This document shows, in pieces, positions 24,232 through 33,639 of a stretch of 64,000 nt of DNA (its first letter is position 1; every line of letters begins with the position of its first letter). This stretch comes from Limnobacter alexandrii (GTDB lineage: Bacteria; Pseudomonadota; Gammaproteobacteria; Burkholderiales; Burkholderiaceae_B). The stretch covers positions 1 through 64,000 of the forward strand of contig NZ_SWKN01000008.1 of assembly GCF_005871185.1 (NCBI RefSeq), read 5' to 3'. The notes under the pieces are model-generated. The model was not told the DNA's origin and did not search any database. It saw nothing but the letters and a program-made list of their open reading frames with translations. Position numbers and translations under genes: made by a program.

Positions 24232-24259
24232 AAACCCGCCTTTGGGCGGGTTTTTTTTT
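24232..24259 (+). terminator. Rho-independent terminator of the acyl-CoA dehydrogenase
   Basis: AAACCCGCC pairs with GGGCGGGTTT around a three-base loop and runs into nine T residues, 19 bases after the stop. In the rest of the gap up to the MCP start (24260-24522) I see no gene; the chemotaxis operon promoter must lie there, but I could not identify one with confidence. Confidence 0.9.
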
Positions 24260-24522
24260 GTTTGTGCTCCCCCGCAAGTAGGGGGATCCCCCTTTTTCAG
24301 ACACCATTTTTCGTCCGTTCCTGCCGACAATTCTTTCATGGCATTGAGCTAGCCCATTGGGGTGGTTCAATTCTCTCTTGGCCAGATCACACGGTATCTC
24401 TTCGGTTCCCGGATCACGCAGTTGACCAACGGTTGCCTTCATGACGCACAACCGACCCTTTCATCTGGGCGATTTGTGACGCAAAAGCCATTGCAAGAAC
24501 ACTTCTATTTGTGGGAACTCAA

Positions 24523-26142
24523 ATGAAATTGACGCTGAAAAAATTACTCCTGACCGCATTCGTGGTCACCTCGATTCTTACTGCCGCTGTGGGCGGTCTT
24601 GGTTTGTACAACATGAGCCAGATCAATGACGCATCGCGTGCGATTTACGACCGCGAGTTGATGGGACTTTCCTACATCAAGGACGCAGGAATTCACCGCG
24701 CTGCCGCTGCGCGTGACTGGCGAACCATCCTGATTGCAAAAGATGAAGAAGCGCGCAAGAAAGCCCGTGCTGGCCTGGAAGGGCGTTTTACAAAACTGGA
24801 AGAAGTGATTGAAAAGGCAGACCCGCTTTTCATCTCGCCAGAGGGGCGTGAGCTGATCAAGCAGGTTCGCGAGAAGCACAAGAACTGGTTGAGCGCCACC
24901 CGTGCCTTGGCCGACGCCGCTGAAAAAGAACCTTTCTTGACGCTGCCTGCAGAATTTATGGCAACCTGGAAATTACAGGGTCAGCATGCGAAAGAAACCG
25001 ATGAGTTGTTTGATCTGCTCACCGAGAACAAGGAAGAAAATGCGCTGAAGACTGTGGGATTCATTGACAGCCTTTATGAGTCTTCAAAATGGACTCTGAC
25101 TGTGTTTGTGTTGTTTGCCTTTGCGGCAGGTGTGTCATTGGGCTTTTTGATTACCCGCAGTGTGATGCGACAAATCGGCGGAGAGCCTTCCTATGCAGGT
25201 GATTTGGTCAAACGCATCGCCGAGGGTGACATGACAGTGGACATTCAACTGGCCAAAGGCGACACCACCAGCTTGCTTCACGACATGAAGAAAATGACTG
25301 AACGCCTGGCTGGTGTAGTTACCGAAGTACGCGCCAGCTGCGACAGCCTAGCCACCGCAAGCGAGCAGGTCAGTGCCACTTCCGGCAACTTGTCCAATGC
25401 AACCAGCGAGCAGGCCGCCAGTGTTGAAGAAACCACTGCATCGATTGAGCAAATCAGTTCATCGATTACCCAGAACTCGGACAACTCGCGTGTTACTTCC
25501 GATATTTCGACCAAGGCCGCGCGTGATGCAGAAGAAGGTGGCAAAGCCGTTGCAAGTACCGTTGAAGCCATGCGCAGCATTGCCGACAAGGTCATGATTA
25601 TTGACGACATTGCCTACCAAACCAACTTGTTGGCCTTGAACGCGGCCATTGAAGCGGCCCGTGCAGGCGAGCATGGCAAAGGTTTTGCCGTGGTGGCCAC
25701 TGAAGTACGCAAGCTGGCCGAGCGCAGTCAGGAAGCGGCCCAGGAAATTGGGAAGTTGGCCGAGTCGAGCGTGGATGTTGCCGAGAAAGCAGGTACTTTG
25801 CTGAACAAAATTGTGCCGGACATCAAACGCACCAGCGATTTGGTTCAGGAAATTACTGCGGCCAGCGATGAGCAGAAATCCGCAGGTCAGCAAATCAGCC
25901 TGTCGATGACTCAACTCAGCCAGATTACCCAGCAAAACGCCAGTGCCAGTGAAGAATTGGCAGCCACTGCTGAGGAAATGAATGACCACGCAGCGCAATT
26001 GCAAAACCTGGTTGCCTTCTTCAAAACGAACAGCCAGCAAATGAGTCGCCTGAATAAGCAAGGCAAGTCCACGCGACCTGCGCACAAGGGCAATTCCTCA
26101 AATGCAGTTGCAAAAGCTGATGATGAATTTGGCGAGTTTTAA
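24523..26142 (+). CDS. Methyl-accepting chemotaxis protein, membrane type
   Basis: From ATG 24523 the product has 539 residues. A first span (about 8-30) and a second (about 190-210) enclose a four-helix-bundle type periplasmic sensor ([19 protein letters not shown]). A HAMP region follows ([20 protein letters not shown]), then a long coiled coil with the signalling hairpin [20 protein letters not shown] and [20 protein letters not shown]. The C-terminal tail has no NWETF-type pentapeptide for CheR docking. It heads the operon MCP-MCP-CheY-STAS-CheA-CheW, and senses an unknown ligand. The frame has a start at GTG 24511 as well, but ATG is preferred. Confidence 0.93.
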   Translation: MKLTLKKLLLTAFVVTSILTAAVGGLGLYNMSQINDASRAIYDRELMGLSYIKDAGIHRAAAARDWRTILIAKDEEARKKARAGLEGRFTKLEEVIEKADPLFISPEGRELIKQVREKHKNWLSATRALADAAEKEPFLTLPAEFMATWKLQGQHAKETDELFDLLTENKEENALKTVGFIDSLYESSKWTLTVFVLFAFAAGVSLGFLITRSVMRQIGGEPSYAGDLVKRIAEGDMTVDIQLAKGDTTSLLHDMKKMTERLAGVVTEVRASCDSLATASEQVSATSGNLSNATSEQAASVEETTASIEQISSSITQNSDNSRVTSDISTKAARDAEEGGKAVASTVEAMRSIADKVMIIDDIAYQTNLLALNAAIEAARAGEHGKGFAVVATEVRKLAERSQEAAQEIGKLAESSVDVAEKAGTLLNKIVPDIKRTSDLVQEITAASDEQKSAGQQISLSMTQLSQITQQNASASEELAATAEEMNDHAAQLQNLVAFFKTNSQQMSRLNKQGKSTRPAHKGNSSNAVAKADDEFGEF

Positions 26143-26169
26143 GACGCAGGCAACTGCCCGGAGACGGTC

Positions 26170-27234
26170 ATGAACTTCATGAAAAAATGGTTTGCGAGTC
26201 GCGGTAAGTTGAGTGCAGATTCTGCGGAGTCAAGGCTTGCTGCAACTTCCGAGGCCCATGCGAAAGCACAGGCCTTGATTGAAACAAGTGAGCTGGACCT
26301 CAGGGAACTGGCTGAGCGATGGGCGCCCACATTGTGTTCGCAGTTGAGCACAGCCAATGGCCAAATGGAACAAGGTGTGGTGAAGTTGACTTCGGCTTTC
26401 TCATCGATTCACGAGCGCTTGAATGAAACCATGAGCCTGGCCACTGAAGCTGTGGGCATTATCGGCCAGGCCGGCGGAGCAGATCAAAGTTTGATCAAGC
26501 AGTCGCAGTCCAGCCTGGAGGCCATGCAGCAAAAGATCCGCCAGGCTTTCCTCGAGAAATCGGAGTTGATGGAAGAGGTGAAAGGCTTTATTGCCTCCAC
26601 CGAGGAACTCAGCAAAATGGCTTCAGCGGTGGAAGACCTTGCTGCCAAAACCAATTTGTTGGCCTTGAATGCAGCCATTGAAGCTGCTCGTGCCGGTGAA
26701 GAAGGGCGTGGGTTCTCCGTGGTGGCCGATGAAGTAAGGAAGCTTTCAAATCAGTCTGCGCAAACCGGGCAACAAATTCGTACCCGCATTCAACAAATTG
26801 CGGTTGCAGCAAGAAAAGCCAGTGAAGGTGCCATTCGCATGGAGGTTTCGGATCAGGCTTTGCTTTCTGATTCAGACCAAACCTTCAAGCAGGTTATCGA
26901 ACAGTTTGAGTCGGTCACTCGCCCTTTGCAAAGCGCAAGCGATGGCATTGTCAAAAACACCGGCTTGGTCAGCAATGAACTTGGCGCCGCAATTGTTCAC
27001 TTTCAGTTTCAAGACCGCGTCAGCCAGATTATTGGCCATGTCGACCACAGCTTGAAGCAATTCGGTGAGCAATGTACCACCGGGCTTGATGCAATTTCCG
27101 TTGGCGAGTTGATGCACACGCTTGAGAGTGGTTACACCATGGCCGAAGAGCGCCAGAACCACGGCAGTGGCGCTTCAAACAAAGCGTCCCAGCCGTCCGG
27201 AAAAACAGACAGTGATGAACTGACTTTTTTCTGA
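26170..27234 (+). CDS. Soluble MCP-like chemoreceptor
   Basis: The 354-residue protein has no membrane span. It keeps the receptor hairpin ([20 protein letters not shown], then [20 protein letters not shown]) but has a short coiled coil and a C-terminal part ([21 protein letters not shown]) resembling that of cytosolic receptors that bind helper proteins. The N-terminal 90 residues are helical with no recognised sensor. It could report internal state or shape the cytoplasmic array. It starts 27 bases after the membrane receptor and precedes cheY. Confidence 0.85.
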   Translation: MNFMKKWFASRGKLSADSAESRLAATSEAHAKAQALIETSELDLRELAERWAPTLCSQLSTANGQMEQGVVKLTSAFSSIHERLNETMSLATEAVGIIGQAGGADQSLIKQSQSSLEAMQQKIRQAFLEKSELMEEVKGFIASTEELSKMASAVEDLAAKTNLLALNAAIEAARAGEEGRGFSVVADEVRKLSNQSAQTGQQIRTRIQQIAVAARKASEGAIRMEVSDQALLSDSDQTFKQVIEQFESVTRPLQSASDGIVKNTGLVSNELGAAIVHFQFQDRVSQIIGHVDHSLKQFGEQCTTGLDAISVGELMHTLESGYTMAEERQNHGSGASNKASQPSGKTDSDELTFF

Positions 27235-27250
27235 ATCAGGAGAAATGAAC

Positions 27251-27616
27251 ATGAGTAAAACAGTATTGGTAGTTGATGATTCCACTTCACTGCGACAGGT
27301 GGTGGGCATGACCTTGAAGTCTCAAGGGTTTGAAGTGATTGAAGGTTGCGATGGCAAAGACGCATTGACCAAGCTGGACGGGCGCAAGGTGCATTTGATT
27401 GTGAGCGACCTGAACATGCCAAACATGGATGGTTTGAGCTTTGTGCGGGAAGTTAAAAAGATGCCCGATTACAAGTTTGTGCCCATCATCATGCTGACCA
27501 CTGAGACCGACGACACGCTGAAAGCCCAAGGGCAGGCTGCAGGTTTGAAAGCGTGGATGGTGAAACCATTCAAGCCCGAGCAAATGCTGGCCGCTGTCAA
27601 CAAGCTGGTGGCTTGA
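27251..27616 (+). CDS. cheY: CheY-like single-domain response regulator
   Basis: ATG 27251 is preferred over ATG 27245 because AGGAG at 27238-27242 is eight bases before it. The product is a bare receiver domain (about 121 residues): VVDDS near the N-terminus for metal binding, the phosphoacceptor aspartate in IVSDLNMPNMDG (D53), the TTE of MLTTETDD and the lysine of MVKPFKPEQ. It should take phosphate from the CheA encoded two genes on and signal to the motor or another output. Confidence 0.9.
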   Translation: MSKTVLVVDDSTSLRQVVGMTLKSQGFEVIEGCDGKDALTKLDGRKVHLIVSDLNMPNMDGLSFVREVKKMPDYKFVPIIMLTTETDDTLKAQGQAAGLKAWMVKPFKPEQMLAAVNKLVA

Positions 27617-27643
27617 CCGCCACACGCCACAGGAGGGCGAAAC

Positions 27644-27952
27644 ATGGAACAGACTATCACCGGGCAAGCGCAGGTATTGCACTTCAGTGCATTCACGATT
27701 GCACAGGCCAGCAGCAACCTGAACCTGATCTCCGTTGCACTTGAAACGGCAGAAACGTTGTTGCTTGATCTTTCTGCATGTGAGGAAGTGGATACCGCCG
27801 GGCTTCAGTTGCTTGCTGCAATTCGGCTCGATCCGATGTATCAGAACAGAGTGAACTGGACAGGGTGCAACGCGGAGTTTCAGGCCAAGGCCGAGCGACT
27901 TGGTTTGAGCGATTTGTTGGCACCTGCCAAGCGAGGTTTAAATGAGTACTGA
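27644..27952 (+). CDS. STAS-domain protein (anti-sigma-antagonist/MlaB-like)
   Basis: The 102-residue product is a single STAS domain: LLLDLSACEEVDTAGLQLLA carries the core, with the usual serine of D-S-S/G replaced by threonine (VDTAG), so phosphorylation control is possible but not certain. STAS proteins inside chemotaxis operons occur in several proteobacteria and are thought to couple to kinases or to position clusters. GGAGG precedes ATG 27644. Its end overlaps cheA by 11 bases, so translation is coupled. Confidence 0.82.
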   Translation: MEQTITGQAQVLHFSAFTIAQASSNLNLISVALETAETLLLDLSACEEVDTAGLQLLAAIRLDPMYQNRVNWTGCNAEFQAKAERLGLSDLLAPAKRGLNEY

Positions 27953-29921
27953 AATTGATCTTGATTCCATCAAGAGTGTGTTTTACACCGAGGCTTACCA
28001 GTTGTTGGCTGATGTAGAAAATCTGATTCTTCAGTTGGAGAAAAGTCCTGAAGACCTGGAATTGCTGAATGCTGCGTTTCGCGCCATTCACACCATCAAA
28101 GGCAGCGCAGGCGTATTTGGTTTTGCAAACATCACCCACTTTGTTCACGATCTTGAAACCGTGTTGGACCGTGTGCGAAATCAGGAACTTCAATTTGATT
28201 CTGCCTTGGGCAATCTGGTGTTGGCCTGTTGCGATCAAATTCATTCCCTGGTTGCAAGTTTGGAAAGCGGTGTAGACACAAACGATCTGGATGAGAAAAG
28301 CATTGCTGAACAATCCGCGCTGACCCGACAGTTGAAGGCGTACTTGCTGAATGAGGCGACAAGCCCCGTGGCAACCGGATTGCGCGCGTGGCTGATTCAG
28401 GTGGAACTGGGTGTTGACACATTTCGCGATGGTTTTGACCCACATTCCATTTTTAACTACCTTGCAAAGTCGGGGCAGTTCAAATCCATGGAGCCCCAGT
28501 TACAGCACATTCCCAAAGTAAGCGAGTTTGATCCGGAAACCTGCTTTCTGGGTTTCAATGCCCAGTATGAAACTGTGCAATCGGAGGCAGACATTCTGGA
28601 TGCCTTCGAGTTTTTGCCGGAAGAGTGCAGGGTGTCAGTAACGCCCATGAATGCGGAATGTACCGTGCCTGCAGTTGCCGCGCCGGTTGCGTCAGTCGGC
28701 ACAGAAGCCAAGGCAGTGGCCAAGAAAGTGCCAGCCAAGGCAGCAACATCCACCATTCGGGTGCAGTCGGACAAACTCGATGCACTCATTAACCTGGTGG
28801 GTGAATTGGTAATTGCCAATGCCGGAACGGTTGAACAGGCCAGAAAGGCACAAAATTTTGCGCTGCTGGAAGCCACCTGTGCAGTGGGTGCCTTGATCGA
28901 AGAAATTCGGGATGGCGCCTTGGGTTTGCGCATGGTTGAAATAGGCGAATGCTTTCAGCGTTTTCAACGTGTGGTACGCGATACCGCACAGGCTTTGGGC
29001 AAGGATGTGGACCTGATTATTCAGGGCGAGGAAACCGAGCTGGACAAATCAGTGGTTGAAAAAATTAGCGACCCCTTGATGCACCTGGTGCGCAATGCCA
29101 TGGACCATGGCCTTGAAACACCCGACGAACGTTTGAAGGCAGGCAAGCGGGACAAAGCCACATTGACACTCAATGCTTACCACGACGGTGGGCACATTGT
29201 GATCGAGGTCCGTGACAACGGACGTGGTTTGGTGCACGAGAAAATTCGTGCCAAAGCGATCGAGAAGGGCATTGTATCGGCCACTCAAACGCTCACTGAA
29301 TCTGACATCAACATGCTGATTTTTGCGCCTGGTTTCTCAACCGCAGCGGCAGTCACCGACATTTCTGGCCGTGGCGTTGGCATGGATGTGGTCAAGCGAA
29401 ACATTGAAGCCCTGCGTGGCACGGTGAATGTTCGATCCACAGAAGGAGTTGGCACCACATTTGAAATTCGCCTGCCACTCACTCTGGCTATTATTGATGG
29501 TTTTCAGATTGCCGTGGGGCAAAGTGTGTATGTGATTCCGCTGGCCTATGTGCGCGAATGCGTAGAACTGACTGGCCAGGGCAGCAACAGTGATGCCGTG
29601 GATTTGAGCTACGACCTGCGCGGCGAATATTTGCCCTGCATACGTTTGCGCAAGGTATTTGGAGAAACAAGCGAGAAGCCCAAGCGCGAGAACATCATCG
29701 TGGTGAGCCACGGCGGAATGAAAGTGGGCATCGTTGCAGACCGCCTGTTGGGTGAATCCCAAACTGTGATCAAACCCTTGGGTGGTCTGTTTGAAGGCAA
29801 CCCGGCCGTGAGTGGCGGCACGATTATGGGCAACGGCGAAGTGGCACTGATTGTTGACATTCCGAAACTGGTGGGTGAAGTGGGGCAGTCCATTACCCGT
29901 AGTTTCATGGTTCAAAACTGA
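27942..29921 (+). CDS. cheA: Chemotaxis histidine kinase CheA
   Basis: The 659-residue protein has an N-terminal HPt domain with the phosphorylated histidine H50 (FRAIHTIKGSAG), a P2-like linker domain (about 140-235), a dimerisation helix (STIRVQSDKLDALINLVGEL), the HATPase module (LVRNAMDHGLETPDER as N box, VEVRDNGRGL-like G1, DISGRGVGMDVVKRNIEAL as G2), and a CheW-like regulatory domain at the C-terminus (GFQIAVGQSVYVIPLAYVRE). Length and order fit canonical CheA. It joins the receptors through CheW and drives CheY. No cheR, cheB or cheD lies in the operon. Confidence 0.95.
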   Translation: MSTEIDLDSIKSVFYTEAYQLLADVENLILQLEKSPEDLELLNAAFRAIHTIKGSAGVFGFANITHFVHDLETVLDRVRNQELQFDSALGNLVLACCDQIHSLVASLESGVDTNDLDEKSIAEQSALTRQLKAYLLNEATSPVATGLRAWLIQVELGVDTFRDGFDPHSIFNYLAKSGQFKSMEPQLQHIPKVSEFDPETCFLGFNAQYETVQSEADILDAFEFLPEECRVSVTPMNAECTVPAVAAPVASVGTEAKAVAKKVPAKAATSTIRVQSDKLDALINLVGELVIANAGTVEQARKAQNFALLEATCAVGALIEEIRDGALGLRMVEIGECFQRFQRVVRDTAQALGKDVDLIIQGEETELDKSVVEKISDPLMHLVRNAMDHGLETPDERLKAGKRDKATLTLNAYHDGGHIVIEVRDNGRGLVHEKIRAKAIEKGIVSATQTLTESDINMLIFAPGFSTAAAVTDISGRGVGMDVVKRNIEALRGTVNVRSTEGVGTTFEIRLPLTLAIIDGFQIAVGQSVYVIPLAYVRECVELTGQGSNSDAVDLSYDLRGEYLPCIRLRKVFGETSEKPKRENIIVVSHGGMKVGIVADRLLGESQTVIKPLGGLFEGNPAVSGGTIMGNGEVALIVDIPKLVGEVGQSITRSFMVQN

Positions 29922-29939
29922 ATTTGAGGGAATTTTGAA

Positions 29940-30446
29940 ATGAATGCTGAAATCAAGCAGTACCTGACTTTTCAGGTGAATCAACAAAAGCTGGGCGTTG
30001 AAATTTTGCGCGTCAAGGAAATTATTGAACATGGCAACATTACCCTGGTGCCCATGATGCAGGCTTGTATCAGTGGCGTCATCAACCTTCGAGGTGCAGT
30101 GGTCCCTGTCATCGACTTGTCCTCACGGTTTGGTCAGGGAAAAACCGCAGTGAACCGTCGCACCTGTATCGTGATTCTTGAATCAAGTGTTCAAGATGAG
30201 TCTCAGGTGATCGGTTTTATGGTCGATGCGGTGAATGCGGTGGTTGACGTGTCCAGCGATTCAGTGAATCCGCCTCCGCAGTTTGGTTCAGGTGTAAATA
30301 CCGATTTTCTCAAAGGTGTTGGTCGAGTCGGTGAAGAGTTTGTGCTACTTTTGAATGTAGAGCGCTTGATGGACTTTAATATCGATCAGGACGCATTAAC
30401 GCAGGCATCGGCCGCTATTGAAGAAGAAGCAAGCGCCAGCGCCTGA
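29940..30446 (+). CDS. cheW: Chemotaxis coupling protein CheW
   Basis: The 168-residue product is a CheW scaffold: YLTFQVNQQKLGVEILRVKE at the N-terminus, SGVINLRGAVVPVIDLSSRFG in the middle and VGEEFVLLLNVERLM near the end, the classic conserved segments. It links receptors and CheA. It is the last gene of the chemotaxis cluster and follows cheA by 18 bases. Confidence 0.94.
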   Translation: MNAEIKQYLTFQVNQQKLGVEILRVKEIIEHGNITLVPMMQACISGVINLRGAVVPVIDLSSRFGQGKTAVNRRTCIVILESSVQDESQVIGFMVDAVNAVVDVSSDSVNPPPQFGSGVNTDFLKGVGRVGEEFVLLLNVERLMDFNIDQDALTQASAAIEEEASASA

Positions 30447-30467
30447 ATATTTTTTGGGAAATTCTAG

Positions 30468-31160
30468 ATGATCCGATACGCGGCTTGTGCCTTGATGGTG
30501 TGCATGAACATTCATTCGGCACAGGCCGGGCGTCCCATTGAAACTGACGATGCGTCGGTGACCGCACACAGAACCTGCCAACTTGATTTCTGGACAGAAA
30601 CTGCCCTTGAAGTTCGACAAGACAATTTCAATGGAGGCTTCAATTTCCTGGGCAACAGCGAATTCAGTCTTGGGCTTGTCGCTGTTCATGGCAATCAGGA
30701 AGATCAATCCCTGGTTGCGCTTGGTTACAAACACATTCTTCAAGATTTCACTGAAAACTCAACGGGATTTGGCTTGGCGGCCAGTCGGGAATGGGGGCGC
30801 TTGAAATTCAATGATGAATCGTCGCAGGAAACGCTGCTTACAACCATTGCCTCGGTGCCCCTGCATGGCACCGATTTGCTGCTTCACTTGAATTTGGGTT
30901 ACTTGCAATACAGCGACCAAACCCAAAGCGACAACAGTGTCTTCAAAGCGGCAGCACTGGATTATTCCTTCAATGAGCGGGTCGGGTTTTCTGTTGAAAC
31001 CTATTCAGGTGTGAATGACAGTTTAAGTTGGCGCGTCGGTGCCCGTTACACCCTCATTCCCGATTTTCTGCAAGTGGATGCCAGCTACGGCAGCGACTAT
31101 GGCACTTTTCAAGAGGTCAGGGCCTTCACGATTGGTTTCGGAATTACGCCGGGTTTTTGA
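30468..31160 (+). CDS. Secreted outer-membrane beta-barrel-like protein (MetA-type transporter family)
   Basis: The 230-residue protein begins with a signal peptide ending near HSAQA-GRP. The mature part starts RPIETDDASVT and alternates short amphipathic strands with turns, ending in a phenylalanine (GITPGF), which is typical of outer-membrane barrels. The RP-x-x-TDDA start resembles the family named after phenol/meta pathway proteins, whose transport role is not proven. It starts 21 bases after cheW and may belong to the same transcript, which would be odd for this family. Confidence 0.72.
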   Translation: MIRYAACALMVCMNIHSAQAGRPIETDDASVTAHRTCQLDFWTETALEVRQDNFNGGFNFLGNSEFSLGLVAVHGNQEDQSLVALGYKHILQDFTENSTGFGLAASREWGRLKFNDESSQETLLTTIASVPLHGTDLLLHLNLGYLQYSDQTQSDNSVFKAAALDYSFNERVGFSVETYSGVNDSLSWRVGARYTLIPDFLQVDASYGSDYGTFQEVRAFTIGFGITPGF

Positions 31161-31165
31161 ATCAC

Positions 31166-31975
31166 TTAAATATTTTTCACCACCATCAGTGCCGCCACAA
31201 TGATGCACATCACGCCAAATGCTTTTTTCAATTGCGCACTTGGCATTTTGTTTGAAATCAAGCGCCCGCCCAACATACCGCACAAGGCGGCGGCAGCAAA
31301 AGTGATGCCAATTTCATAATTGAAAGCCCCTGCACTGGCACTGTTCAATACCCCAAAGGTGGACACAATCGCAATTACTGCCAGGGAAGTGACAGTGACC
31401 GATTGAACGCTTAAGTTGGTAAATCGCTGCAAGGTGGGCACCAGCACAAAGCCGCCACCCACGCCCAGCAAGCCTGATAAAAAGCCCGCGACCGCACCCG
31501 AGAAAACAAGTGCGCGCGCACAAGGCCAGGTCCAGATAAACCGCCCGGTTTCAGGGCTGCGTATACAGGGGCATTTGCTTTTTTCAGCATCGGGTGGCGC
31601 ATCAATCACATTCATTTCTGAATTGGCTGCGCCCCGAAACGCATTGAAAGCCACCCACAGCAATACCACGGAGAAAGCCAGTCCCAGTGCCTTGGTGTCC
31701 ACCTGCTGGGCAAGCCAAAAACCCACAGGGGAGAGGAGCAAGCCCACAAAACCCATCAATGCGGCTGCTTTGTAGCGCACCTCACCTGCACGCAAACCCA
31801 GCACCGCACCCAGCGTGGCAGCAAGGCCCACGGCCAGCAAACCAATGGGTGATACCTCTTGCACTGGCAGCCCGGTTGTAAACACGAGAAGGGGAACAGC
31901 CAGCACGCCACCACCAGCGCCAGTCAGCGCCATGACCAAGCCCACCAACAAACCCAAAGCCAGCGTACCAATCAT
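31166..31975 (-). CDS. TauE/SafE-family sulfite/sulfonate exporter
   Basis: I choose ATG 31975 (MIGTLALGLLVGLVMALTG), where the first membrane span begins; the open frame continues upstream to 32068 through the region shared with the divergent gene's control site. The 269-residue product has about eight spans, with the two family repeats visible as GAGGGVLAVPLL and GVGGGFVLVPTL. It should export sulfite, sulfoacetate or a similar sulfur oxyanion. Divergent from the persulfide dioxygenase gene, which makes sulfite, so the pair fits sulfide detoxification. Confidence 0.88.
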   Translation of the reverse strand: MIGTLALGLLVGLVMALTGAGGGVLAVPLLVFTTGLPVQEVSPIGLLAVGLAATLGAVLGLRAGEVRYKAAALMGFVGLLLSPVGFWLAQQVDTKALGLAFSVVLLWVAFNAFRGAANSEMNVIDAPPDAEKSKCPCIRSPETGRFIWTWPCARALVFSGAVAGFLSGLLGVGGGFVLVPTLQRFTNLSVQSVTVTSLAVIAIVSTFGVLNSASAGAFNYEIGITFAAAALCGMLGGRLISNKMPSAQLKKAFGVMCIIVAALMVVKNI

Positions 31976-32087
31976 GAAAATGCCTGCTTCAAAATTATTC
32001 CCTTTGCGAATTGCACGATGCAACATTGTGCCTTGCCCGGCTCTCGCGCCACGTTTCTTGCAGCGCAAACATGCAAGAGAGTCTATT

Positions 32088-32107
32088 ATATGCGTTGTTG
32101 CGCATAT
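32088..32107. promoter_or_regulatory. Palindromic operator between the sulfur genes
   Basis: ATATGCG (32088-32094) and CGCATAT (32101-32107) form a perfect seven-base dyad around TTGTTG, overlapping a TATTAT (32084-32089) that could be the -10 box of the persulfide dioxygenase. Similar gene pairs are controlled by sulfide- or persulfide-sensing ArsR-type repressors (BigR/SqrR); a site for such a protein is the simplest reading. No such regulator lies next to it. Confidence 0.55.
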
Positions 32108-32128
32108 GTAGAGGATTGGGGTTAAAAG

Positions 32129-32878
32129 ATGATTTTCAAACAGCTTTTTGAACCGGTATCCAGCACATACACCTACCTGCTGGGCTGCGAGGAAACAGGG
32201 CAGGCCGTGTTGATTGACCCGGTGGTGTCTGTGATGGACCGAGATCTTGCGATTTTGAACGAGCTCGGTTTAAAACTCGCCTACACCTTGGACACCCATA
32301 TTCATGCGGATCACATTACTGCGGCGCTTGAATTGAAAAACAAAGTGGGTAGCAAAATTGCGGCCCCGGCGTTTGATCGCTTGCCATGCACAGACCATGC
32401 AATAGAGGAAGGAAAACCATTTGTTGTGGGCGGTGTGCAAATTGAACCCCTACACACGCCCGGTCACACCGACGGTCACTTTTCCTATCGCTTGGGTGAA
32501 CGTGTATTTACAGGGGATGCCTTGCTGATTGATGGTTGCGGTCGAACCGATTTTCAAAATGGCGATGCCCCCACTTTGTACAAAAGCGTGAAAGAGAAAC
32601 TGTTCAGCTTGCCCGAAGAGACTTTGGTGTACCCGGGGCATGATTATCAAAACCGCCGGGTTTCCTCAATTGGGCAAGAGAAAAGCCGAAATCCTCGTTT
32701 GGGCGATGAAAAAAGTCTTCAAGAGTTTATTGAAATCATGCATAAACTGAATTTGCCTTATCCGAAGTTCATTGATTATGCGGTGCCTGGCAATCGTTTG
32801 TGTGGCGTGTGTCCAAGCCATTTGCCCGAGGAGCTTGAAAAATATTGTCAACAGATTACAGAAAGTAAACAAGGTTGA
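32129..32878 (+). CDS. Persulfide dioxygenase (ETHE1-like metallo-beta-lactamase fold)
   Basis: The 249-residue protein is an MBL-fold enzyme of the ETHE1 branch: LDTHIHADH metal motif, LHTPGHTDGHFSY, VFTGDALLIDGCGRTDFQ and VYPGHDYQNR, all in the usual positions. These non-haem iron enzymes oxidise glutathione persulfide to sulfite and glutathione. The C-terminal CGVCPSHLPEELE adds two cysteines. A divergent TauE/SafE exporter can remove the sulfite. A palindrome at 32088-32107 probably controls both. Confidence 0.9.
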   Translation: MIFKQLFEPVSSTYTYLLGCEETGQAVLIDPVVSVMDRDLAILNELGLKLAYTLDTHIHADHITAALELKNKVGSKIAAPAFDRLPCTDHAIEEGKPFVVGGVQIEPLHTPGHTDGHFSYRLGERVFTGDALLIDGCGRTDFQNGDAPTLYKSVKEKLFSLPEETLVYPGHDYQNRRVSSIGQEKSRNPRLGDEKSLQEFIEIMHKLNLPYPKFIDYAVPGNRLCGVCPSHLPEELEKYCQQITESKQG

Positions 32879-32965
32879 ATCTATGATTGTGTTGTTCAGT
32901 GCCTGGTGTTTTTGTAGTGAATAACCTTGTATGCTCTTGTTTTGCACTTTGGTTTTTCACATCGA

Positions 32966-33559
32966 ATGTTATTGAATCACGAATCAAGCCAACTCGTTTT
33001 AATTGATTATCAAGAAAAGCTGATGCCGGCCATACACCAGGCCGACGAGGTTTACAAAAATGCCTTGATACTGGCCACACTGGCCAAAAAGCTGCGCGTG
33101 CCGGTGTTTGGTACCGAGCATGTGCCCGACAAAATAGGTCCGTTTATTCCTGCCTTGGGTGCATTTTGTAAAGCAACAATGCGCAAAACCCACTTCAGTG
33201 CTTGCCCTGAAGGTTTGATTGATTTATTGACCAGCAAAGCACCTGCAGGCAACGCTCGCAGTTTGCCCAAACATTTGCAAAAGAATACCCAGGAATCAGA
33301 GCGCCCCAGTATTGTAATTGCGGGTGTTGAGGCCCATGTGTGTCTGCTTCAAACTGCACTCGATTTGCTGAATGAAGAAATGGAAGTGTGGGTGGTAACC
33401 GATGCTTGCGGCTCGAGAACAGATAGAAACCGTGATGCCGCGTTTGATCGCTTGGCTGGTAATGGTGCTGAATTGGTGACTACCGAAATGGTGGTATTTG
33501 AATGGCTGGAAAGTGCGGAAAATGAGCATTTTAAATTTGCACTTGACCTTATTAAGTAA
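32966..33559 (+). CDS. Isochorismatase-like cysteine hydrolase
   Basis: From ATG 32966 (MLLNHESSQLVLIDYQEKL) the product has 197 residues; a TTG-started extension to 32927 is less likely. The catalytic Asp (LIDYQ), Lys (AMRKTHFSAC region) and Cys (GVEAHVCLLQTALDLL) of the family are present in order. Members include nicotinamidases and hydrolases of unknown substrate. It follows the persulfide dioxygenase by about 90 bases on the same strand, without evident functional link. Confidence 0.85.
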   Translation: MLLNHESSQLVLIDYQEKLMPAIHQADEVYKNALILATLAKKLRVPVFGTEHVPDKIGPFIPALGAFCKATMRKTHFSACPEGLIDLLTSKAPAGNARSLPKHLQKNTQESERPSIVIAGVEAHVCLLQTALDLLNEEMEVWVVTDACGSRTDRNRDAAFDRLAGNGAELVTTEMVVFEWLESAENEHFKFALDLIK

Positions 33560-33576
33560 TCAATTTAATTTCACGT

Positions 33577-33605
33577 TTGTGATTAATAATAAATTTAATT
33601 ACAAT
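33577..33605 (+). promoter_or_regulatory. Sigma-70 promoter of the H-NS family gene
   Basis: TTGTGA (33577-33582), a 17-base spacer, and TACAAT (33600-33605) make a near-consensus promoter 35 bases before the ATG at 33640. The flanks are strongly AT-rich, the kind of region H-NS proteins bind, so autoregulation is plausible. Confidence 0.65.
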
Positions 33606-33639
33606 CGGGCTTGTTAATAAACTTCTTTAAAAAGAAAAA

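Noticed and set aside
24323-24330. GCCGACAA as a sigma-28 -10 box for the chemotaxis operon
   Set aside because: No TAAA/TCAA-type -35 at the right spacing and it lies about 190 bases before the MCP start.
23470-24339. 289-residue open frame opposite the acyl-CoA dehydrogenase
   Set aside because: Antisense shadow of a highly conserved gene; composition rich in His/Gln/Leu as expected from reversed codons, no family match.
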